A stretch of 10,975 nt of DNA from NCBI GenBank assembly GCA_030593425.1, contig JAUVHF010000044.1, positions 1-10,975 on the forward strand, given 5' to 3'. Both the position numbers and the translations under genes were made by a program. A model generated the notes under the pieces. The model saw only the letters and a list, made by a program, of their open reading frames with translations, was not told the origin of the DNA and searched no databases. Within the stretch, counting starts at the first letter, position 1; each line of letters opens with the position of its first letter. This DNA comes from Anaerolineales bacterium (GTDB taxonomy: Bacteria > Chloroflexota > Anaerolineae > UBA7937). Shown piece by piece: positions 1 to 5,878 of the stretch.

Positions 1-18
1 GAATGCCCAAGTTGCGCA

Positions 19-483
19 CTACTCCAAATCCATCCGTTCCTGGCCAGTGATCTGATTGTGAACTAGATCGATGATGGACCTTGCTAGGTCTATCCCTTGC
101 TTCGCCTTTTTGCGGGACACCGTCACGCTGGCGTCGACGTATTCGATGTTGTGTCGATCCGTCTTCATGCGGTGAAGTTTCCCTATCGTTTTGTGATGTT
201 CGGACCCGAGTGACCTTCGGGCAAAGTTGAGAACGGCCACATGTCCAGCACTCTTGGTCCTCTTATACCCCTTATGTCTCATCCAAGCTTCCAAAGCCAC
301 TAGCGCTGCCTGGTAGGCTATTACATGTCCTTCCCGACGTTCACTCTCACTATCAGACTTGGCAAGCTTCTGGGCAACCCCCAGCTTGTTCCGAGCACCG
401 GTCAATTTCCGTTTCACGATTGCTGGATCGGGTTCTATTGACTCTATCTGCCCTCTATCTATCAGGTCCTGATACGGTCCCAA
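19..483 (-). CDS. HEPN-domain protein, probable toxin of an MNT/HEPN (type VII-like) toxin-antitoxin pair
   Basis: This is a small (154 aa) all-helical, highly charged protein of HEPN type. HEPN proteins of this size are usually RNases held in check by a partner nucleotidyltransferase, which in studied HepT/MntA pairs adds AMP to a Tyr near the catalytic motif. The HEPN signature R-x(4-6)-H is seen as R105-x5-H111 in LHRMKTDRHNIEY, followed by Asn112 and Tyr115, which is the candidate AMPylated residue. A preceding helix (about 55-70, AYQAALVALEAW) resembles the first HEPN helix. The start is TTG at 481-483. It lies one base after the stop of the upstream nucleotidyltransferase gene and is served by GGAGG (490-494 on the plus strand as CCTCC) six bases away. 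An ATG at 486-488 is out of frame. Translation is therefore probably coupled to the antitoxin gene. The family call is from motif and context; RNase activity is inferred. Confidence 0.75.
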   Translation of the reverse strand: MGPYQDLIDRGQIESIEPDPAIVKRKLTGARNKLGVAQKLAKSDSESERREGHVIAYQAALVALEAWMRHKGYKRTKSAGHVAVLNFARRSLGSEHHKTIGKLHRMKTDRHNIEYVDASVTVSRKKAKQGIDLARSIIDLVHNQITGQERMDLE

Positions 484-484
484 C

Positions 485-1042
485 TCATGCCTCCAATAGG
501 TTCACTATGGGCCCACTTTGTACATCCGCCAGGAAAGCAGCTTTAGGCCCCCGTCTTGCCTCTAACTCCTTGGGCTCAACAACCATGTAGTTGAGATCTC
601 TCCCGAGGGAAAGCTCCAGGTCTTGGGCCAAAAGTGCCAACTCCTCGGGATCGGGATCACCCACGATCATCAAATCCAGATCGGAACGGGAAGTGGGGTT
701 ACCGGCTGCGAAAGAACCGTAGATGAAGGCTTGCTGAATGTTGCCCAGTCTTTTGAGCCGTGCGCGAAATGGGTCTCCCACAGCCTCAGTATTGAGTATT
801 AGTCTCTGCAAGTCTCGATAACCGGGGAACTTATTGTTGACTTGATAGTACCGTCTGTTGGCCCTTCTCTTTGCCCTAAGTAAGCCCGCAGATTCCAAGG
901 CACGCAGTTCCTTGTGCACTGCAGGCACAGACTGCCTTGTGAGGCGTGAGAGCTGACGGCAATAAAACGCGCCAGACGGATTCATCAGAAACTCCGTCAA
1001 CAGCCTCCGCCTGACCTTTGAGGTAATCAGTTTGTCCAGCAT
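485..1042 (-). CDS. Winged-helix DNA-binding domain fused to a minimal nucleotidyltransferase (probable antitoxin and autoregulator)
   Basis: A two-domain protein of 185 aa. Residues about 5-68 form a winged helix of ArsR/MarR-like type, with the helix-turn-helix around FYCRQLSRLTRQSVPAVHKE and a wing with basic residues RAKRRANRRYY. Residues about 98-185 form a minimal nucleotidyltransferase of Pol-beta fold. They carry the GSF motif at 109-111 and the metal-binding pair in SDLDL (D121, D123); D149 in GRDLNYMVV is the likely third acidic residue. In MNT/HEPN pairs this enzyme AMPylates and neutralises the HEPN toxin. The fused HTH makes it a natural repressor of its own operon, and a perfect inverted repeat sits between promoter and start codon. 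The start is ATG at 1040-1042 with GAGG seven bases upstream. The HEPN gene follows with one base between them. The fold assignments are solid; the antitoxin role comes from known family pairing. Confidence 0.82.
   Translation of the reverse strand: MLDKLITSKVRRRLLTEFLMNPSGAFYCRQLSRLTRQSVPAVHKELRALESAGLLRAKRRANRRYYQVNNKFPGYRDLQRLILNTEAVGDPFRARLKRLGNIQQAFIYGSFAAGNPTSRSDLDLMIVGDPDPEELALLAQDLELSLGRDLNYMVVEPKELEARRGPKAAFLADVQSGPIVNLLEA
490..494 (-). promoter_or_regulatory. Shine-Dalgarno GGAGG that fixes the TTG start of the HEPN gene
   Basis: On the minus strand GGAGG lies inside the last codons of the nucleotidyltransferase gene, six bases before the TTG at 483-481. It supports TTG as the real start and points to coupled translation of antitoxin and toxin. 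Confidence 0.65.
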
Positions 1043-1062
1043 GTATCTTCCTCACTTGAATT

Positions 1063-1079
1063 GTTCGCAAAAAGCGAAC
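1063..1079. promoter_or_regulatory. Inverted repeat GTTCGC-AAAAA-GCGAAC, candidate operator of the toxin-antitoxin operon
   Basis: A perfect 6-bp inverted repeat with a 5-bp A/T spacer lies 20 bases upstream of the winged-helix/nucleotidyltransferase start codon. It sits just downstream of the expected transcription start (about 1086, from the promoter at 1093-1121). Size, symmetry and place fit a dimeric winged-helix repressor blocking early elongation. Binding by the encoded HTH protein is inferred. The same sequence could form a short hairpin in the 5' leader. Confidence 0.55.
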
Positions 1080-1092
1080 GAACACCTGTGCC

Positions 1093-1121
1093 ATTCTACC
1101 ATGATTCGCCACCATTGTCAA
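1093..1121 (-). promoter_or_regulatory. Sigma70-type promoter of the toxin-antitoxin operon
   Basis: Read on the minus strand, TTGACA (plus 1116-1121, all six consensus bases) is followed by a 17-bp spacer and TAGAAT (plus 1093-1098, five of six consensus bases). The expected start of transcription is near 1086, giving a leader of about 44 bases that holds the inverted repeat 1063-1079 and the ribosome binding site. Confidence 0.75.
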
Positions 1122-1155
1122 TAGCCAGCTCACCCAGCTGCGGACCACTGGCTAG

Positions 1156-1356
1156 GCGCCGACAACCACCACCCCGACGACCAGCCAGCTGCCGCCCGCA
1201 GCGCCACCGACGACCACGATACCACCGCCGACTGGCGAGCCTACACCGTCGTCGTTGTCACCGTCACCACCTCCTCCACGACCACCAGGTGCTCCACCAC
1301 CACCACCCGGAAACGTCGGTGGCGGTACCTCCGTTGAATGTCTAAAGGGGCAATGA
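1156..1356 (+). pseudogene. Pro/Thr-rich open frame without a start, possible 3' remnant of a gene
   Basis: Between TAG at 1153-1155 and TGA at 1354-1356 the plus strand reads a low-complexity Thr/Pro/Ser tail. It begins with runs such as TTTTPTTSQLPPAAPPTTT, then PPPPRPPGAPPPPP, and ends GGGTSVECLKGQ. No ATG, GTG or TTG with a ribosome binding site opens it. Such tails occur as linkers or C-termini of surface and membrane proteins, so it may be the stranded 3' end of a gene cut off when the neighbouring toxin-antitoxin module arrived. Trinucleotide (CCA/ACC) repetitiveness could also create such a frame by chance: the complementary strand gives an equally open Gly-rich frame. I do not recognise a specific family. 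Confidence 0.3.
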
Positions 1357-1362
1357 TATAAT
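1334..1362 (+). promoter_or_regulatory. Sigma70-type promoter upstream of the methyltransferase operon
   Basis: TTGAAT (1334-1339) is followed by a 17-bp spacer and a perfect TATAAT (1357-1362). Transcription would start near 1369, which is the ATG of the GH57-like remnant, so the original gene may have been read from a leaderless or nearly leaderless mRNA. With that gene broken, this is the best promoter in sight for the five-gene operon that starts at 1451, leaving a leader of about 80 bases. Confidence 0.7.
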
Positions 1363-1368
1363 AAGGTT

Positions 1369-1419
1369 ATGAAGAAAGGGGCCTTCACCTTCGTCTTACA
1401 TACCCATCTCCCCTAAGTA
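1369..1419 (+). pseudogene. N-terminal remnant of a GH57-type 1,4-alpha-glucan branching enzyme
   Basis: ATG at 1369 opens a 15-codon frame, MKKGAFTFVLHTHLP, ended by TAA at 1414-1416. GH57 branching enzymes (DUF1957 family) begin with a closely similar stretch, roughly G-x-F-x-F-V-L-H-(S/T)-H-L-P-Y-V. The codon after the stop is GTA (Val), so one C-to-A change (TAC to TAA) would restore LPYV. Beyond that Val the frame no longer matches the family and soon meets TGA, which means the rest of the gene has been lost. The match to the family start is from memory and not from a search. The alternative reading is a chance match, or a short leader peptide now serving the downstream operon. Confidence 0.45.
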
Positions 1420-1450
1420 GATGAGGGCCTCCTTTTGAGGTGAGGACAAG

Positions 1451-2260
1451 TTGGAAGAGTACAACGAAGGGCTAGGTGTGGTATATGAGCGGCTAGTCCT
1501 GAACGACTACCTCGAGCGCCTCATGAAGCGATACCCGATCGAACGCGTACTCGAAGCCCCCATCTACGGCATGGCCGGGGTTACGGGAATAAACAGCGTG
1601 CCCTTAGCCCAACGGGGCTGTCAGGTGACCCTGATCGATACGGACGCCCAGCGATTAAAAGGGGTAGAGGGAGTCTGGCGAGAATTAGGACTGCCCTGCA
1701 AATTGGTGCATCTCCCAAATCTGGCCTCTCTCCCCTTCCCAGATGGCTCTTTCGAACTGGCCTGGAATTGGGCTGCTCTCTGGTACTTGGATGACGTCCC
1801 TGCCCTACTTGGGGAACTGGCCCGCGTCTCGAGAAGCCTGGTCTTCGTGGCCATGCCTAACCGGTGGCAGATCGGATACTGGTTGCGCAAGTACCTGATC
1901 GACAAGGGGTTCTTCACCCAGGTAGACGAGAGGTGGGTAGAGATAGAGAGGGTGAAGAGCGCCCTGAGAGAGGCAGCACTCGAGATCATCGAGGAGGGGG
2001 TTCTAGACATCCCCCCCTGGCCAGACACAGTGATGCCCGCCGCGGAGGTCATAAAGCGCTTGGGCATCAACTCCAAACGGCTGGAGCAGAGGTTCACCGG
2101 CGAAGGTTGGCGGTGGAGCACCATGGACTATTACCTCGGTCGCAAACCAAACCTGATGGAAGAGGTACGCCGGCACACATGGCTAGAGAGGCTTCGTGTG
2201 CCTTGGCGTATGAAACTCCTCTGGGCCCATCATCGGTACCTGTTAGGAAGGAAGGTCTGA
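1451..2260 (+). CDS. Class I SAM-dependent methyltransferase (Methyltransf_11-like)
   Basis: The 269-residue protein has a Rossmann-type methyltransferase core at residues about 30-140. It shows VLEAPIYGMAG (33-43) in the place of SAM-binding motif I, an acidic loop TLIDTD (60-65), and LPFPDGSFELAWNWAALWYL (94-113), the usual region where the acceptor-side strand and helix follow. Motif I is odd: the usual D/E-x-G-x-G-x-G is replaced by EAPIYGMAG. The rest, to residue 269, is a long basic C-terminal region without a domain I recognise. The start is TTG at 1451 with GAGG (1437-1440) and TGAGG (1441-1445) just ahead. It is the first gene of a five-gene operon, with the next ATG two bases after its stop. 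The acceptor could be a sugar, lipid or small molecule; nothing in the sequence decides this. Confidence 0.72.
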   Translation: MEEYNEGLGVVYERLVLNDYLERLMKRYPIERVLEAPIYGMAGVTGINSVPLAQRGCQVTLIDTDAQRLKGVEGVWRELGLPCKLVHLPNLASLPFPDGSFELAWNWAALWYLDDVPALLGELARVSRSLVFVAMPNRWQIGYWLRKYLIDKGFFTQVDERWVEIERVKSALREAALEIIEEGVLDIPPWPDTVMPAAEVIKRLGINSKRLEQRFTGEGWRWSTMDYYLGRKPNLMEEVRRHTWLERLRVPWRMKLLWAHHRYLLGRKV

Positions 2261-2262
2261 GT

Positions 2263-3219
2263 ATGAAGATCTTAGTCACAGGAGGGGCTGGCTTCATCGG
2301 CAGCCACGTCACGGAAGCCCTCTTAGCCCGGGGCGATGAAGTGGTCTGCTTCGACAACTTTAGCGATTATTACAGCCCCGCCCGCAAGCGGAAGAACGTG
2401 GCCCCTTTCCTGGCGAACCCTTCCTACCGCCTCTACGAGCAGGATATCCGCGACCTGGAGAGAATGGAGTCTATCTTCGCCCCAGAGGGGATAGAGAAGA
2501 TAGTCCACATGGCCGCCTTGGTCGGTGTCCGCCACTCCGTGGAAAACCCTCTCGACTACCCCTCGGTCAACGAGCGGGGAACCCTCTATCTTTTGGAGTT
2601 GACGCGACGATATGGGGTTCGGAACTTCGTCTTCGCCTCCAGTTCCTCCGTTTACGGGGCCAACAAGAAAACTCCCTTTTCGGAGATAGACCCCACAGAT
2701 CGACCCTTAGCCCCCTATCCGGCTTCCAAGAAAGCCTCGGAGGTGTTGATTCATGCCTATCATCACGCCTATGGCCTAAGATGCACCTCTCTTCGCCTTT
2801 TCAGCGTCTACGGCCCCCGAGGGCGGCCAGACATGGCTCCCTACCTCTTCACCCAGCGCATATCAGAGGGGAAAGAGATAACCCTCTTCGACGAGGGACG
2901 GCCCCAGCGGGACTGGACCTATATAGACGACATCGTCCAGGGAGTTCTGGCCGCCTTGGATGCCGATCTCGAATACGAGGTTATCAATCTGGGCTACTCA
3001 AAGCCGGTCCCCTTGCGGGAGTTTGTGACCATCATAGAGGAGTTAATAGGAAGGAAGGCCACCATCGTCTCCCGTCCCCTGCCTTCCAGCGAACTCTTTA
3101 TCACCCATGCCGATATCTCCAAAGCCCGTCGCCTCCTGGGCTATGAGCCGAAGAGCTCTTTGGAGGAAGGCTTACCCCGTTTCGTGGACTGGTTCCGACG
3201 CGAGGTGGAAATTGTTTGA
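2263..3219 (+). CDS. NAD-dependent nucleotide-sugar epimerase/dehydratase (extended SDR; UDP-glucose/UDP-glucuronate 4-epimerase-like)
   Basis: An extended short-chain dehydrogenase of 318 aa, the typical family length. It has the NAD-binding GGAGFIGSH (7-15), Asp31 at the end of the second strand, HMAALVGVR (82-90), the catalytic Ser cluster 126-129, and Y152-x3-K156 (YPASK). RDWTYIDD (217-224) and the C-terminal sugar-nucleotide region LGYEPKSSLEEGL complete it. The N-terminal DNFSDYYSPARKRKN pattern and SVYGPRGRPDMAPY closely resemble UDP-glucuronate 4-epimerases and their relatives. It would make an NDP-hexose or hexuronate in the cytoplasm for the glycosyltransferase two genes on. The start is ATG at 2263, with GGAAGG about seven bases before it. 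The open frame runs further upstream, but only in the shadow of the methyltransferase. The exact substrate cannot be told from sequence. Confidence 0.88.
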   Translation: MKILVTGGAGFIGSHVTEALLARGDEVVCFDNFSDYYSPARKRKNVAPFLANPSYRLYEQDIRDLERMESIFAPEGIEKIVHMAALVGVRHSVENPLDYPSVNERGTLYLLELTRRYGVRNFVFASSSSVYGANKKTPFSEIDPTDRPLAPYPASKKASEVLIHAYHHAYGLRCTSLRLFSVYGPRGRPDMAPYLFTQRISEGKEITLFDEGRPQRDWTYIDDIVQGVLAALDADLEYEVINLGYSKPVPLREFVTIIEELIGRKATIVSRPLPSSELFITHADISKARRLLGYEPKSSLEEGLPRFVDWFRREVEIV

Positions 3220-4279
3220 TCTCTTGCCTCGTCTCCCCCTCTATATCGCTTTCCGAAGGTTCGGCAGGCCCCGACTCCTCCCCCTCAGCCTGGTGGTGAG
3301 CGTCACCTACCGGTGCAACTCCCGTTGCCTTACCTGCAACATCTGGCAAAAGCGAGGGGAGGAGATGAGCCCGGAGGAGTGGCGGAAGGTCTTCGCCAAA
3401 ATAGGCAAGACGCCCTACTATCTCACCTTCAGCGGTGGGGAGCCTTTCCTACGGCGGGATATAATAGAACTGGTAGCCGCAGCCTATGAAGAATGTCACC
3501 CAGCGATCATCACCATCCCCACCAACGGGCTGGCTTGGAGGGTCATCCCCAAAAAGGTAGAGGAGATACTCAAGGTAGCGCCGGGGGCTCAAGTGGGGAT
3601 CAACCTCTCCCTCGACGATATCGGCCCTCGCCATGATACTATCCGAGGCGTAGAGGGGAACTATGAGCGGGCCCTCAGGACCTATGAAGAACTGCGCAGC
3701 ATCAATCACCCCCACCTCACCCTGGGTATCCACACCGTCGTTTCCCGTTTCAATGTAGAACGTCTGGCCGGCATCTACAAAGAACTCAAAACCCTGGGAG
3801 CGGACATCTACATCAGCGAGGTAGCCGAGGAGAGAGAAGAACTAGGCACCGTAGGGAGCAACATCACCCCCTCACCCGAGGAGTACGCCGTAGCCGCCGA
3901 CTACCTCATAGCCGAAGCCCGAAACTTTAGACCCTCGGGGCTGGCCAAGACCACTCAGGCCTTCCGGGGTTATTACTATGAGTTGACGAAGCGGATCCTA
4001 AGAGAGAGGAGGCAGGTGATCCCTTGCTACGCCGGCTGGGCCTCGGGGCATATAGCCCCCAACGGCGATCTCTGGACCTGCTGCACCCGAGCCCAACCGG
4101 TAGGAAATCTGCGGGAGAGCGGCTACGATTTCGCCCCCCTCTGGTTTGGGGAGGAGGCGGCCCGGTTGCGCCGGAGCATAGCCGCAGGGGAGTGCTACTG
4201 CCCCATGGCCAACGCCAGTTACACCAACATGCTCCTTCATCTCCCTACCCTTTTCCGTGTAGCCCGAGCCCTCATATAG
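3212..4279 (+). CDS. Radical SAM protein with SPASM-like C-terminal cysteines
   Basis: A 355-residue protein. Residues 35-42 (CNSRCLTC) give the CxxxCxxC that binds the SAM [4Fe-4S] cluster; GGEP at 75-78, the strand TIPTNG and NLSLDD follow in normal order. The C-terminal part holds CYAGWASGHIAPNGDLWTCC, then GNLRES and a late CYC, which is a SPASM or twitch-like auxiliary cluster arrangement as in MoaA/PqqE relatives. The chosen start is TTG at 3212, within the last codons of the epimerase gene (8-bp overlap), because GAGGTGG at 3202-3208 is well placed and the preceding frame has no family similarity. SPASM enzymes modify peptides, but related proteins also act on sugars and other small molecules. 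In this operon a sugar or lipid-linked substrate is my guess. The target is unknown. Confidence 0.85.
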   Translation: MFDLLPRLPLYIAFRRFGRPRLLPLSLVVSVTYRCNSRCLTCNIWQKRGEEMSPEEWRKVFAKIGKTPYYLTFSGGEPFLRRDIIELVAAAYEECHPAIITIPTNGLAWRVIPKKVEEILKVAPGAQVGINLSLDDIGPRHDTIRGVEGNYERALRTYEELRSINHPHLTLGIHTVVSRFNVERLAGIYKELKTLGADIYISEVAEEREELGTVGSNITPSPEEYAVAADYLIAEARNFRPSGLAKTTQAFRGYYYELTKRILRERRQVIPCYAGWASGHIAPNGDLWTCCTRAQPVGNLRESGYDFAPLWFGEEAARLRRSIAAGECYCPMANASYTNMLLHLPTLFRVARALI

Positions 4280-4282
4280 AAG

Positions 4283-5878
4283 ATGAAGAAAGACTCCCAG
4301 CATCAAGATTTCGTTCTCCTCCTCATCCTCTTCGCCGCCTTTCATCTTATGACCCTTCTCCTCCTACGGCCTGGAGGGTACATCGCCGATTACTCCGACT
4401 ACAACACCAGTTACCTCCCCTTCGCCCGATGGTCAGATAAGGGGCTTTACCCCTTCATCCACTATTGGCTAGAATGGCCTCCCCTCTTCCCCTGGTTGGT
4501 GATCGGTGTCTACCGCTTGAGCCTGCTGGTACCCCCCTGGGTCGACCCTCGACTATGGTATGATATCTTCTTAGGCCTGGCTCTTCTCTTCTTTGAGATC
4601 GGCAACCTGGTGGTCATATACCTTCTAGCCTTGGAACTGTACGAGAGGGAAAGAGCCTTCCGCTGTGCTTTGATCTACGCGTTGCTTTTCGCGCCCCTCT
4701 ATATCTGGTCAGGCTGGTTCGATCCCATGCCTCTCTTCTTCCTCCTCCTGGGCCTCTACCTGGCCATCAGACAACGAGCCGCCTCCGCGGGGATAGCCTT
4801 GGGGCTCGGCTTCATGATCAAGATCACACCAGCCATAATGCTAGCCGTGGGGTGGAAAGCCTTGAACTCCAGGCGGAGAAAAGTGGGCCTACTCTTGACT
4901 TTCGGAGTCACGGTGTTGGCTATCGCTGCTCCTTTTCTTCTCACCCACCCCCAGTTTCTTATCGCTTCTTTCCATAGCATGGTGGCTCGCTCCTCATGGG
5001 AGACGGTTTGGGCCCTCCTAGAGGGGTATTACTCCTATGGCGTGGTAGCCGGGGACCGCTTCGATCCCCTGGCCAACGTGGCCACCCACCCCTCCACCCT
5101 CCCCTGGCCCCTGATCAGTTTAGCCTTCGCCCTTCTATATCTCTGGCTTTTCACCCGATCACGAGGTGAGACGAAGACTCGCATCGTGGCCTTCGCTGGC
5201 CTGACGGTGAACCTCCTCACCTTGTATAGCAAAGGGTACAGCCCCCAATTTCTGATTCAACTTATCCCCTTCGTAGTTCTCCTCCTTCCCCATCTGCGAG
5301 GCGTTATCTATATCCTCCTCCTCGATACCCTAAACTTCTTGGAGGCTACGGTTTATTTCATCATGCTTCCGGACGAAAGATGGCTTCTGGTGGGAACGGT
5401 GCTTTGGCGCACCCTGATCATCTCGATGCTTTGCGCCGAATACTCGACCACCTTCTTCTCCCTCTCAGAAGAGCGGATCGCCCATCTTCGCCGCCGGGCT
5501 TTCGCCGCGCTGGTCGTAGCCTCGCTCTTGCTGGGCCTCCTGGGAGGCTACCGCCTGATGGGAGCCTACCATAGAGCCCGCTATGCCCAGGAAGAGTATC
5601 GGCCGGTGGTGGAGTTCCTAGTGAGCGCTGTCGAGTCTGGAGAGGCGGCTCTCATCCTCCCCGACCACGCCCTCTACCAGAGGCTATACCCCTTCTTGAG
5701 AAAAGAGATGGCCCTCTACGTGGCGGAAGATAGAACGCTGCCTCAGATCATAGAAGGTTACAGCGATATATGGCTTGTAAGCCAAGAGGGAGAAGTCGAA
5801 ACCTGGCTGAAGAGTAGGATGGAGTTGGTGGCGGCTCACGACCTGGCAGGGGTGAGGCTCGTCCACTTTAAGAGATGA
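4283..5878 (+). CDS. Polytopic GT-C-type glycosyltransferase (GT87/DUF2029-like)
   Basis: A 531-residue integral membrane protein with about 10-12 hydrophobic segments between residues 9 and 427, followed by a soluble tail of about 100 residues. GT-C enzymes use a polyprenyl-phosphate sugar donor and act on the outer face of the membrane. The first outer loop carries DYSDYNTSYLPFA (36-48), with acidic residues where GT-C catalytic Asp is found. The segment EWPPLFPWL (64-72) matches the E-(Y/W)-P-P-L pattern of GT87 proteins, and FMIKITPAIML (177-187) matches the conserved K-x-(T)-P segment. The tail YRPVVEFLVSAVESG...ALILPD resembles the C-terminal domains of ArnT/PMT-like proteins. The start is ATG at 4283, three bases after the radical SAM stop, with only a weak GAAG ahead, so translation is probably coupled. 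Donor and acceptor are not determinable. Confidence 0.8.
   Translation: MKKDSQHQDFVLLLILFAAFHLMTLLLLRPGGYIADYSDYNTSYLPFARWSDKGLYPFIHYWLEWPPLFPWLVIGVYRLSLLVPPWVDPRLWYDIFLGLALLFFEIGNLVVIYLLALELYERERAFRCALIYALLFAPLYIWSGWFDPMPLFFLLLGLYLAIRQRAASAGIALGLGFMIKITPAIMLAVGWKALNSRRRKVGLLLTFGVTVLAIAAPFLLTHPQFLIASFHSMVARSSWETVWALLEGYYSYGVVAGDRFDPLANVATHPSTLPWPLISLAFALLYLWLFTRSRGETKTRIVAFAGLTVNLLTLYSKGYSPQFLIQLIPFVVLLLPHLRGVIYILLLDTLNFLEATVYFIMLPDERWLLVGTVLWRTLIISMLCAEYSTTFFSLSEERIAHLRRRAFAALVVASLLLGLLGGYRLMGAYHRARYAQEEYRPVVEFLVSAVESGEAALILPDHALYQRLYPFLRKEMALYVAEDRTLPQIIEGYSDIWLVSQEGEVETWLKSRMELVAAHDLAGVRLVHFKR

Noticed and set aside
1123..1190. Direct repeat AGCCAGCT (1123-1130 and 1183-1190) as an insertion-site duplication
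   Set aside because: Eight bases 60 apart in a repetitive region is expected by chance. No transposase or terminal inverted repeats accompany it.
1061..1345. Plus-strand open frame rich in Arg, His and Pro
   Set aside because: It runs over the toxin-antitoxin operator, promoter and the CCA/ACC-rich block, has no ribosome binding site, and gives repetitive low-complexity residues.
1152..1388. Minus-strand Gly-rich open frame
   Set aside because: It is the complement of the CCA/ACC-rich block and would have to be read antisense through a good plus-strand promoter. It has no ribosome binding site or family pattern.
1864..2262. Upstream extension of the epimerase frame
   Set aside because: It overlaps the methyltransferase gene in another frame. 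The NAD-binding motif begins just after ATG 2263, which has a good ribosome binding site.
3107..3211. Upstream extension of the radical SAM frame to an ATG at 3107
   Set aside because: It lies wholly inside the epimerase C-terminus. TTG at 3212 has GAGGTGG directly ahead and gives a normal N-terminus.
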